Below are positions 1 to 9,000 of a stretch of DNA of 64,000 nt, piece after piece. Location: the NCBI RefSeq assembly GCF_014133895.1, contig NC_050729.1, positions 1,170,108 to 1,234,107 on the forward strand, in the 5' to 3' direction. The notes under the pieces were generated by a model, which worked only from the letters and a program-made list of their open reading frames with translations, did no database searches and had not been told where the DNA came from. Each line of letters opens with the position of its first letter. Within the stretch, counting starts at the first letter, position 1. Source of the DNA: Torulaspora globosa (Eukaryota > Ascomycota > Saccharomycetes > Saccharomycetales > Saccharomycetaceae). The translations under genes and the position numbers were made by a program.

Positions 1-3000
1 CAAGCATCATATTGTATGTGTCCGGAGCTTTACCAATTAGAGCAACCTCTGCCAGCCAGGGACGGGCACAACCGTTCGGACAGCCAGTCATTCTCATAAC
101 GACAGAATCGTGGCGGAGACCGTATTCCTCCAGGATATTTTCCAGCTTTGTAATCAATAATGGCATATAACGCTCAGATTCCGCCATGGCCAGCCCACAA
201 GTTGGTAAGCCGACACAGGAAGCAGAGCTCAACCTCAATCCACTGAAGTCTGTATTGTCTAGGTTGTATCGCTTCATGATTTTCTTGTATTCATCAAGAT
301 GCTCGTCCTTGATACCGCAAATCAAAGCGTGCTGATTACCGGTCAACCTGAAGTGGCCTGATTTATTCTTTTGCATTAGCTGAGCGATCTTCCGGAACCC
401 TGTCTTCTGTGCTAGGTTAACAGTGTCCTCTACTCTTCCGTTCTCAACAAACACAGTGAAATGGTTCAGCCCTGTCTCATCCTTCACCCAGCCAAAGTAG
501 TCCTGATTGGAGTCTATTTGATAAGCTTTCTCAGGAAGAAACTTCTTACCGGTTATTTCTTCGACCTTCTTCTTGAATACATCAGGTCCCATATCGTCAA
601 CGGTGTATTTTAAACGAGCGTGTTTACGGTTCTCACGGTCACCATTGTCTCTTTGTACAATCATTACGGCTTCAATAGCGGGAATGGTATCCTGGACTGA
701 GACGAAACCAAATGAGGACCCTAACCTGGGATAAGTCTTCTTGTTGTTATGCGTTGTACCCATACCACCACCAACGTACATATTGAAACCAGTCAGTTGT
801 TGGTTATTGTCTATGATAGCGATCAAACCAACGTCACTAGCCCAAACGTCCACATCATTGTAAGGGGGGACTGTGATATTGACCTTAAACTTTCTTGGCA
901 AATAAACATTGGTGTACAGTGGTTCAACATCAACCAAGGCGTTACCACCCACTAACGTCTTCTTCTTTGTGGGGCCTTCCTTTCTGTTCTCAAAAATCGA
1001 AGACCAGTCATCGTTGTAATCACGTTCATCGGTACCGCTCAACCAAATCTCATGATAAGCAGTCGTCTTTGGTAAAAAGAATTCTGAGATTTTGGCTCCA
1101 ATTTCTGAAACTTGAGCATGAACCTTGGCGTTGCCAGGTAGAGCCGAAACCATGACGTTTCTATTGACATCACCACAAGCCGCCAAAGTATCCATCAAGG
1201 TTGAGTTCATGGCCCTAATAGTATGCTTCAAGTTCCTTTTAACAACGCCATGCAACTGAAAGGTAGCTCTAGTAGTCAGCTTGATGGTACCGTTTCCGGT
1301 CTCGTCGGAAAGACGATCAAGAACCAACCATTGTTCTGGAGTAGCGATACCGCCTGGCAACCTGACTCTAGCCATGAAAATGTAGTACGGTTCCAGACCT
1401 TGAGCCTTACGGGTCTCACGTATATCACGGTCATCCTGCATATAAATACCATGGAATTTAGTTAACTGCTGATCATATGCATGAATTGCACCAGTTGATT
1501 CGTCAGCCAACCCTTCCACGATCGTGCCCCTCAAAAAGTTCGATGCAAGTTTCATATCTTCATTATTCCAAGGTTTTGGCTCATCAGGTACTGCAGCATT
1601 TGCTACGCCGAGCGCCTTCCATAGTTCAGCTTCCCATGGACCATATCCCGTATGATACCCATCGGCGTCCTGATCATCTCCTAAGCCGAGATCAAGAAGG
1701 GGCTTAGCAGTCAACAATTCTAAGCGCTTGAAAAGTTGTGTAGCTGGTCTGTTGTAGTAATGCTTGTCTTCCTTGCGCGGCCAATATTGGGAGTCACCTA
1801 AACCGAAAACACCAAAATTCAGTGATGCTAAGTCTAAATCTGTTGTAGACTTGATGAAGTCCCAGAAAGCTTTACCGTCCTGGGGAAATTCACCTTGTCC
1901 GGCGGTGGAAGTGATAAATATAACGTTTTCTTCACCAGGCAGTTCCTCAAATATGATATCCTCCATCGATAAGACAGTGGATTTCAAACCTCGTGCAGCT
2001 GCGCGCGTCCCCAATCTCTTAGCTAGTGCCGATGCATTGCCACCATCAGAAGCATAATAAATGTGCAAAGGAGGGCCAGATAAACCGTCTAACAGCTGAT
2101 CATACGCTAACTTACTTCTCTTCTCTTGTTTGGCAGTGATAACGTCACTAGCTGATTGCTTCAAGTTTCTAGCTAGATCTGGATCTCTCTTGGAGAGAAG
2201 GGTCAATTTGTTCTCGCGATCCAAGAAATTTTGGAGCTCCCTTTTGATTACTGCGGAGTCAAGCTTGAACTTTTCCTCCTCATCTGCAATACTTGGATTA
2301 TACCTGTATAGAGGCCAGTATCCAGATTCCACAGCATTCTTGGTTTCTTTCAAAACTTCTATAGGTGTATCCGTCTCAGAACGATAAGGTAGATAAGCCA
2401 AAACAATTGAAGGTCCGTTGAATTTTGAAGCTTCTATCAGTGCTGTTAGGAGCTGAGTGTATGACGAATAAACAGCCACAGATGCAACATAGACATCGCC
2501 AGCATTCATTGCATACAGGCCAACATCTTTCTTCCTCCTATGGGAGTTACTGACATCCTTGTAAGGTTCCGAATCTATTAGAAGAATATTCAAGTTCTTC
2601 TTAGAAAATAACGTTTGATGAACACCTGAATTGCCCAAATCATACGACCAGGCATCGGAACCAATCAGCCAGCGTGATTTAAATGAGTAATCAGTGGCAG
2701 AAGATCCAATTTTCAAGAAATCCAATGCCGTCTTTGATTCCTGGTTAAGCTCTAGCAACTCGAAAGTCCTATTGCCTACATCATTTGCTTCTTTCAATGC
2801 AGATTCGTCTAGATTCGATTCATTGTAGGTAATCCATTTGGATAATTGCTCGACAAGTTGAGGAGCATCGACGGAGTGGTACAGCGAGGGATCGAGTGAG
2901 TTTTTCGCTAGTTCCAACAGCTCTTGGCGCTTTTTGTCCTCGCTTAAAAAGAAACCGTAACCATATTCTGGATTATTGCTTAGAACAGTTGGGCTTGAAT

Positions 3001-4063
3001 ACTCATTTAAAATCTCCAAATTGCTTGAAAATAACTGCTTAAGGACTTTGAGGTATGCATTCTCAAGATTTATAGCACCCTTTATTGAGGAGCTTAGCTC
3101 GGTAGCGTCATCACTACTTTCTGCAAAAGTGTCGCCCAAAAATAAGTAAGAATCAGGTTTCTCTGACTTGGCGTTAGAAACGATTTCCCTCAATGCCTTC
3201 CCAACATCCTTCAATTCGCCAACTTTCGAAAGTAGCACATTGTCGATATTCCTCTCGATCAGCTTGTCGAAATCATCAAAAAAGTCTAACAAAAGGGGTT
3301 CAAAGTCTCTTGCATTTGATCTTTGACAAGAGCTCTGCACAATTACAATTTTGCGAACGCTTGATGGTACTGACTCCCACAATTGGTCCTTATTCCATGG
3401 TCTATACGCTTTTATATCGAGTAAAGCTGTATCACAAGGCAAATTTTCAGTGAATTCATAACCGTAGGGTGACAGGTTGACTATTAAAACTGATGGTGAA
3501 CCTGAAGGACCGTTGTAGAGCTCGAAACTTTCCAAATTCAAATTTGAAATGTCCTCTACTTCTTCAGCTAATTCTGTTGCGGCAGGTTCGACGCCATATT
3601 TTCCAGTGGCCTTGCTATAATTGATGAAGTGGAAAACGGGCTCAGAAAACTGAGTGGCAGTTTCGTTCGCAATTTTAGCATTCTTCAACGCGGCATCACC
3701 ATTGCTGGAAACCAAGATTGGTATTGATAGATCCTTAAACGCTGTAATAACCGAGTAGTCCTGAAGCTTTAAATCTATGTTGACCACAATCGCGAAACCT
3801 TTTAAGGATTGCAAATGTGGTAACGCCTTCAACAAGGTTAATTCTTCGGTGAACACCGTTAGGAACGAATCTTTCTTCAGTTCCTCTATAATTTCACTAA
3901 AGGGATCACAGTTGCTTAAAAGTCTAATCGAACCTTGGACATCTGTAAGCTCCGATTTTGTTGCCTTAGAGGCGACCGTGTAAAAGATTCGAGATGATGG
4001 ATTCGCTGCCTGGGCGAACTTGATCAATGCTCCAGTAATCGTCGATATCGACGACGTTGTCAT
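1..4063 (-). CDS. ECM17: Sulfite reductase beta subunit (hemoprotein), C-terminus cut by window edge
   Basis: Reading leftward from the ATG at 4063, one frame stays open for 1354 codons to the window edge. S. cerevisiae Ecm17 (Met5) is about 1440 residues, so roughly the last 90 are missing. The protein is the siroheme subunit of assimilatory sulfite reductase (sulfite to sulfide, six electrons) and works with the Met10 flavoprotein in the cytosol. Domains in order: a pyruvate:ferredoxin-oxidoreductase-like N-terminal part; a flavodoxin-like domain around 1900-2060, starting with the segment LHIYYASDGGNASALAKRL; then the nitrite/sulfite reductase repeats. The four cysteines that bind the 4Fe-4S/siroheme centre are visible as CVGLPTCG (about 197-219) and GCPNGC (about 66-90). 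The upstream region holds Met31/32 and Cbf1 sites, as expected for the sulfur regulon. Confidence 0.96.
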   Translation of the reverse strand, partial: MTTSSISTITGALIKFAQAANPSSRIFYTVASKATKSELTDVQGSIRLLSNCDPFSEIIEELKKDSFLTVFTEELTLLKALPHLQSLKGFAIVVNIDLKLQDYSVITAFKDLSIPILVSSNGDAALKNAKIANETATQFSEPVFHFINYSKATGKYGVEPAATELAEEVEDISNLNLESFELYNGPSGSPSVLIVNLSPYGYEFTENLPCDTALLDIKAYRPWNKDQLWESVPSSVRKIVIVQSSCQRSNARDFEPLLLDFFDDFDKLIERNIDNVLLSKVGELKDVGKALREIVSNAKSEKPDSYLFLGDTFAESSDDATELSSSIKGAINLENAYLKVLKQLFSSNLEILNEYSSPTVLSNNPEYGYGFFLSEDKKRQELLELAKNSLDPSLYHSVDAPQLVEQLSKWITYNESNLDESALKEANDVGNRTFELLELNQESKTALDFLKIGSSATDYSFKSRWLIGSDAWSYDLGNSGVHQTLFSKKNLNILLIDSEPYKDVSNSHRRKKDVGLYAMNAGDVYVASVAVYSSYTQLLTALIEASKFNGPSIVLAYLPYRSETDTPIEVLKETKNAVESGYWPLYRYNPSIADEEEKFKLDSAVIKRELQNFLDRENKLTLLSKRDPDLARNLKQSASDVITAKQEKRSKLAYDQLLDGLSGPPLHIYYASDGGNASALAKRLGTRAAARGLKSTVLSMEDIIFEELPGEENVIFITSTAGQGEFPQDGKAFWDFIKSTTDLDLASLNFGVFGLGDSQYWPRKEDKHYYNRPATQLFKRLELLTAKPLLDLGLGDDQDADGYHTGYGPWEAELWKALGVANAAVPDEPKPWNNEDMKLASNFLRGTIVEGLADESTGAIHAYDQQLTKFHGIYMQDDRDIRETRKAQGLEPYYIFMARVRLPGGIATPEQWLVLDRLSDETGNGTIKLTTRATFQLHGVVKRNLKHTIRAMNSTLMDTLAACGDVNRNVMVSALPGNAKVHAQVSEIGAKISEFFLPKTTAYHEIWLSGTDERDYNDDWSSIFENRKEGPTKKKTLVGGNALVDVEPLYTNVYLPRKFKVNITVPPYNDVDVWASDVGLIAIIDNNQQLTGFNMYVGGGMGTTHNNKKTYPRLGSSFGFVSVQDTIPAIEAVMIVQRDNGDRENRKHARLKYTVDDMGPDVFKKKVEEITGKKFLPEKAYQIDSNQDYFGWVKDETGLNHFTVFVENGRVEDTVNLAQKTGFRKIAQLMQKNKSGHFRLTGNQHALICGIKDEHLDEYKKIMKRYNLDNTDFSGLRLSSASCVGLPTCGLAMAESERYMPLLITKLENILEEYGLRHDSVVMRMTGCPNGCARPWLAEVALIGKAPDTYNMML

Positions 4064-4152
4064 TTTTCGTTGAATTGCGGAGCTCGGAGGAGCTGAAATT
4101 GCTTGACCAACTGTTTAAGTAACAGCCTCTGAGCTTCGCAGATCCTGGATCT

Positions 4153-4158
4153 TATATA
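4153..4158 (-). promoter_or_regulatory. TATA box of ECM17
   Basis: On the minus strand the sequence reads AGTATATAAG, about 90 bp upstream of the ECM17 ATG, a usual distance for a yeast TATA element. Confidence 0.55.
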
Positions 4159-4248
4159 CTAGAGCAGTAAGTTGACCGCTCTTCGTTTGGAAACACTGTT
4201 TTTGAAACTGTCAGAGCTTATTCCAGCTATTATGCCGCGAGCCATATG

Positions 4249-4329
4249 TGTGGCTGCGTTATTTTACCAGAATCGATCGTCATTGGGGCAGCACTCGTCT
4301 CGCTGTCCAAGAAGCATGACATGTGTGGC
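4249..4329 (+). promoter_or_regulatory. Two Met31/Met32 core sites (TGTGGC) upstream of ECM17
   Basis: The Met31/32 core TGTGGC occurs at 4249-4254 and again at 4324-4329, in the same orientation and both preceded by ATG. They lie about 185-265 bp upstream of the ECM17 start. Met31/32 recruit Met4 to sulfur-assimilation genes, so the sites fit the target. The core is short, and single copies occur by chance. Confidence 0.5.
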
Positions 4330-4397
4330 CCTCGCGACAGGCAAGCCTCAACTAAGCTGCGATGTCAGGTGACCTGAAATACAGAGCTCGTGTCAAA

Positions 4398-4405
4398 CAT
4401 GTGAT
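4398..4405 (-). promoter_or_regulatory. Cbf1 E-box (RTCACRTG)
   Basis: The minus strand reads ATCACATG, a full match to the Cbf1 consensus RTCACRTG, about 335 bp upstream of ECM17 and next to the Met31/32 sites. Cbf1 plus Met31/32 plus Met4 is the known sulfur-gene arrangement. Confidence 0.5.
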
Positions 4406-4461
4406 TATCACGGGGATATTTGAGAAGTCCGTGCTTAACTATCGCTCAAGCTGACCAGAGC

Positions 4462-4784
4462 TTATTTGGCTGATTGTTCGTTACGCTCTATTTCCAGCAC
4501 TTGCCTTACGGTCATTGAAGCTATTAATGCATTTCCCCCGTGTTTTGTCTGATCCAATTGTTTCTGTGCTTCGCTTTCCAGCTGCTCAATGTGCTGTTCT
4601 TGTACCTGTTTACACCGTCTAGCAGTCTCCTCATCTAGATTGTGCACCATTGTTAGTAAAAGAAATCTCGTAGGAAGACCACTGTCCATGTTCGGGTAGA
4701 TCAGGTAGCCGCCGTCAACATACACTTATCAAGTAGCTTCTGTATAATCTTCTCCTTCAACTTTTGCTTCTCCTCATCGTTCAT
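4462..4784 (-). CDS. NBL1: Nbl1 (borealin-like) chromosomal passenger subunit, two exons
   Basis: Exon 1 is 4784-4724 and exon 2 is 4634-4462, separated by an 89-nt intron. Spliced, they encode 77 residues, close to S. cerevisiae Nbl1 (73). The product is lysine/glutamate rich and predicted helical, as expected for the N-terminal borealin helix that bundles with Sli15 (INCENP) and Bir1 (survivin) in the Ipl1/Aurora chromosomal passenger complex. Position supports the call: NBL1 lies next to RPN10 in S. cerevisiae, and its orthologue there also has an intron. Unspliced, each exon frame runs on into short nonsense tails, so neither alone makes a sensible protein. Transcribed divergently from RPN10. 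Confidence 0.85.
4635..4723 (-). other. NBL1: Spliceosomal intron of NBL1
   Basis: The intron opens with donor GTATGT (4723-4718), has an exact yeast branchpoint TACTAAC (4658-4652) and ends in CTAG at 4635, 17 nt beyond the branch motif. It splits a codon after its first base. All three signals are consensus for hemiascomycetes. Confidence 0.9.
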
Positions 4785-4996
4785 TGTTGAGGATATGCTC
4801 ACCACAATAGACAAGGACTTATGAGCAGAATGAACTTTCGAAAGGGTGCTGCAGAAGCATTTATATGCTATTGCATTCAGGTATGCCTTTCGAAATGTGA
4901 CACAAAATCTAAACGAACCACAAAATCGGAAAACAAAAATCTTACCCGCACTTTGCAGCCACCAGTTTCCGGGTAACAGAAATCTGATAGCGACTA

Positions 4997-5005
4997 TTTG
5001 CCACC
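4997..5005 (-). promoter_or_regulatory. PACE element (Rpn4 site) of RPN10
   Basis: The minus strand reads GGTGGCAAA, the exact proteasome-associated control element bound by Rpn4, 77 bp upstream of the RPN10 ATG. This is typical of 26S proteasome subunit genes. Confidence 0.8.
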
Positions 5006-5081
5006 TTAGAATCAGGACATATAGGGACGGATCAATATAATCCTGGAGGACGTAATTTAGTAGGTCAGAAGAGGTCTGGAC

Positions 5082-5891
5082 ATGGTTTTGGAGGCTACGA
5101 TTATTGTTATTGACAACTCTGAATACTCCAGAAACGGAGACTTTCCTAGGACGCGTTTCGAGGCCCAAATCGATGCAGTAGAATATATCTTTCAGGCGAA
5201 GCGCAATGGCAATCCTGAAAATACGGTAGGTCTGATATCTTCTGCGGGTTCTAATCCTCGTGTGCTGTCAACCTTCACTTCCGAGTTTGGTAAAATTCTT
5301 ACCGGTTTGCACGACACAAAGATAGAGGGATCGACTCATTTGGGGACCGCTATGCAGATTGCCGCACTTACCCTTAAGCATCGCCAGAATAAAGTACAGC
5401 ACCAAAGGATTGTGGTGTTTGTTTGCAGTCCGATCAAGGACAAGCGGGATGAGCTGCTGAAATTGGCCAAAAAGCTGAAGAAAAACAGTATAAGCGTGGA
5501 TATCATCAGCTTTGGTGAGACGGATACCAATGCCCAGCTATTGGAGGAGTTTATTGAGACCGTGAATAATTCGCAGGACGAAAGTAGCCATCTTGTGACA
5601 GTGTCACCTGGACCAAGATTACTATACGAGCACATCGCGTCATCGCCGGTAATCCTGGAGGAAGGGGCTGCCGGAATGGGAGGTTTTGATGGATCTGCTG
5701 CTGGTGACAATGCCTTCATGGACTTTGGTGTGGATCCATCGATGGACCCTGAACTGGCTATGGCGCTGCGTCTGTCGATGGAAGAAGAGCAACAAAGGCA
5801 GCAGAGGCTAAGACAGCAGCAGCAAGAACAGGAGCAGCAATCCCAGGCAGTTCAAGAAGACAATGAGCAGGGACAAGAACCAAAGACCTAG
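5082..5891 (+). CDS. RPN10: 26S proteasome regulatory subunit Rpn10 (ubiquitin receptor)
   Basis: 269 residues, essentially the S. cerevisiae length (268). It binds polyubiquitin and bridges the lid and base of the 19S particle. An N-terminal von Willebrand A domain (residues about 3-190) begins with the IIVIDNSEYSRNGDF strand and metal-site-like motif. A single ubiquitin-interacting motif, DPELAMALRLSMEEEQQ, lies at about residues 223-240 and contains the conserved ALxLS core. The C-terminus is a Gln/Glu-rich low-complexity tail with runs such as RQQQQEQEQQ. A PACE box upstream predicts Rpn4 control with other proteasome genes. Confidence 0.97.
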   Translation: MVLEATIIVIDNSEYSRNGDFPRTRFEAQIDAVEYIFQAKRNGNPENTVGLISSAGSNPRVLSTFTSEFGKILTGLHDTKIEGSTHLGTAMQIAALTLKHRQNKVQHQRIVVFVCSPIKDKRDELLKLAKKLKKNSISVDIISFGETDTNAQLLEEFIETVNNSQDESSHLVTVSPGPRLLYEHIASSPVILEEGAAGMGGFDGSAAGDNAFMDFGVDPSMDPELAMALRLSMEEEQQRQQRLRQQQQEQEQQSQAVQEDNEQGQEPKT

Positions 5892-6072
5892 GACGCTATA
5901 TTAGACAGTCTAAAAGGTCGGGCGCTTACTGCGCTCAAAGCGACCGTTACCCGGCAATTACCGGGAAGCATCAAGTAACTAGACATGTAACATAAACCCT
6001 ATGTAACCCAGCAGCGTTAACTCCCTTTCATCTGGTCTGACCGAGCCTTTCCGGATGCCCCGTGATGGTCCC

Positions 6073-9000
6073 ATGTTTACGAGCCTACGAGGCAAAAGCC
6101 AGCGACCTTTGTCTTCAACCACATCAGAGGTTGCGCGGAGTAATAACCTAACGAACGCGAATAGCATCCAGCTGAGTGCTGGTAATTTGACTGTGGGATC
6201 TAATCAGAAATCTGGGCAATATGGTAATGGGAGGACGGATGGAAGCAGGGGCGCTGGCGTCTCTGCGATGCAGAAGCCCTCAGCTTCAATGGCGAAAGCG
6301 GTAAATGTGGATAAGTCTCCCATCCCAGAATCGCATGCTGGTGGTCGTGAGAGGGAGAGAGCCATCTTGAAGCCTTTGGAACTGGTATACCATGAGCCGC
6401 GATACTCAAGCGATTTGGTCATGATCAACCTGTCAGACTTGCCAGAAATCTCGGAGGGAGATATATGCGAGCTGAGAACGTACCACAAGGTTCCTGGAGC
6501 CAATGGCCGCAAGATTTATTTCGTGGCCAAGGATTTCGACTCTGAGACCAAGAGAAGGATTAAGAGTCCTCAAGTTTCGGTTTTGTCAGGACAATTGCAA
6601 TCGCTCTTGGATCTGCCAGCCAGATCAAAAGTATGGTTGAGATCAAAGCAGAAAGCAAAATGCGAAGCTGATCTTGTCGAACTTAACATAAAGGATTGCC
6701 TCCTAAACAGGGGCGATATGTGGTGTTTTTCCTCTCAATTGGTTGGAACCTGCGTATTTTCAAGCCAAAGGTTGACCTTTCTCAGCTCAATTCGAGCCAC
6801 CGTCAGAGGAGTTTACAGAGAAGGTAAGAAGATACTTTCAGGATACATTGGTGAAAAGACAAGAGTCGTGTTTCGATCTGAGAGTGCGCGTCTAATATTT
6901 CTGATTCAGATTACTGATGAAATGTGGAACTTTGAAGAATCTGGTGAACAGCTATTTCAAAAGATGGTTAATTCTCTGTTCCCGAAAATATTCAAGCGCT
7001 GGAAGGACATTGACACGCATCATAGCATTACGATTGCATTTGCATCGTCAGTTGATTTCTCAGATGTGCCATTTAGAGAGCTGAAGCCCGGCGAGATATT
7101 GAAGAATACAACTGATTTTTTTAGAATAGTAGTCGATCAGGTTCATGTGATTCATTGGGTGGAAATTATGGAAACCTTGAGGCGAGAATTCATGCGACTG
7201 ACTAAGGATATCTTAAACGTGATGACTGAAGAAAGGCACAGTGTCATTAAGGGGAGATTTTCGCCAGTAATCAAGTCGAACATTCTCGAGCTGGTTAACT
7301 TTGCTACGACGATTCTAACAGATCCTTTCAGGCAACCGGATCTACGACATACAACAACTCATGTTATTATTATTAGTCCCGGTTCTGGACTCTACGATGT
7401 GGACTATGATTTACTCAAATTAACGGGAAAAAAGCTACTATCGTTGGAAATGAACATGGATTTGGTATGTCTTTCACGAGCTCCGTTACATGTCGTGCCA
7501 CTGTTCAGGTATTTAGATTATGATCGAAAGATCCATCATTGTAGTCCAACCTGGTTGAGTATCTTTTATTGGAATGACTCCTCTGAGGGCTGGTATCCAA
7601 GGTGTAAAATTTACGACCTGCAGATGATGGGCCTCACGGAGAATGACGTTATGCAAGAAGTGCATGTGGAAGGTCTGCAGATTAAAAAAGATAAAAAGAC
7701 CATTAAGCAGTTCATGGAAAGCTACGATAATTCAGTTTTCCACTGCAAAATTCCAAGCTCAGATCCAATTGATAACTATCCGATGCGCGTCCCTGGCAAG
7801 AAGCAATCAGACCCTAACAATAGGTCACGAGCGAATACGAGCTTCGAATGGAATGCCCCGAAAGTTGCGGATGCTGTCCTTGAAGAAGTACAGAAAACTA
7901 AGGTTCTGGCGAGCCTCTATACAGTAAGAAATGATAGTTATGCTGATACAACAGAGAAGAGCAAGACATTGAGTCCTCTAGGAACTAGAAGACAAACTGC
8001 CGTCGATACGCTTAAAGGGATTACTAGGAAAACTTCCGTCAAAGATTTTACTCACAAGATTGTAAACCGATTGATGCCTGGATGGGATAGGGATTCGGCG
8101 AAGGAAAGTAGTCTGGTTGGTCCATCAGCCGCAGCTGCGACGGTTCCTAAGTCGACTGAAGGAGACTTGAATGAAGAGAATATGACACAGTCCACACCTA
8201 AACTTTCCAGTCCAACAATCGTAAAGACTTTAGATGCCTTAAATCAGCGAGATGGACGTAACAACATGTCTCCCGTCTACAACCATTCAATTCGTGGGTC
8301 TGTCAGTACTCTGAACTCACAAAAAGAAAGTGCGCCACTTCCGAATGAAAGGAAAACGAATTCAAGCAGCAGAGGGACCGATGGCGAAATCATCGAGTCG
8401 ATTGATGCTAACTGGATAGAGGTCAAAAATCCCTCTCTTCCGGTGAGTAATGAGCTGGCAGGACAAATGCTGCCTCCCCGATGGAATGACGTATTACCGC
8501 GATATGTTGCGAAGAAGTACAGCAAATGGCGGTCTTTCACGACTCCGGCTGATTTACCCATTACTATATCCAGTTTTCCTTCCAAGAAAGATTTTGAAAG
8601 TAACTTTATTCTCAGAAACCATTCAGTAATGTTAAATCCAGATCAGGAATCTTCATCTCGGAGTTATAAACACCTTTTACGTGACCTAGTCTATATGAGA
8701 CTTGTGACTGGCTTTCAGATATGTGTTGGCAAGCAGGCTAAATTAGTCGAGCTGAGCGACAATCAAGGTAGTACCGAAAATCCTATTGCAAAATACATTG
8801 GAGACAAATGGACAAACATTAAGATCTATATGATGATAGACTCCGAGATACATCGTCTTTCTTGTGGGATTGATGGTGTTATTGATGTCCAACGGTACAT
8901 TAGGAAAAATGAAGAAAATCCATACGAGCGAGTCCCCACCTATATACCGCTTGTCAAGACAAGGTACGAAAATGCCTACCGTAGTGCTGAGATTGACCCA

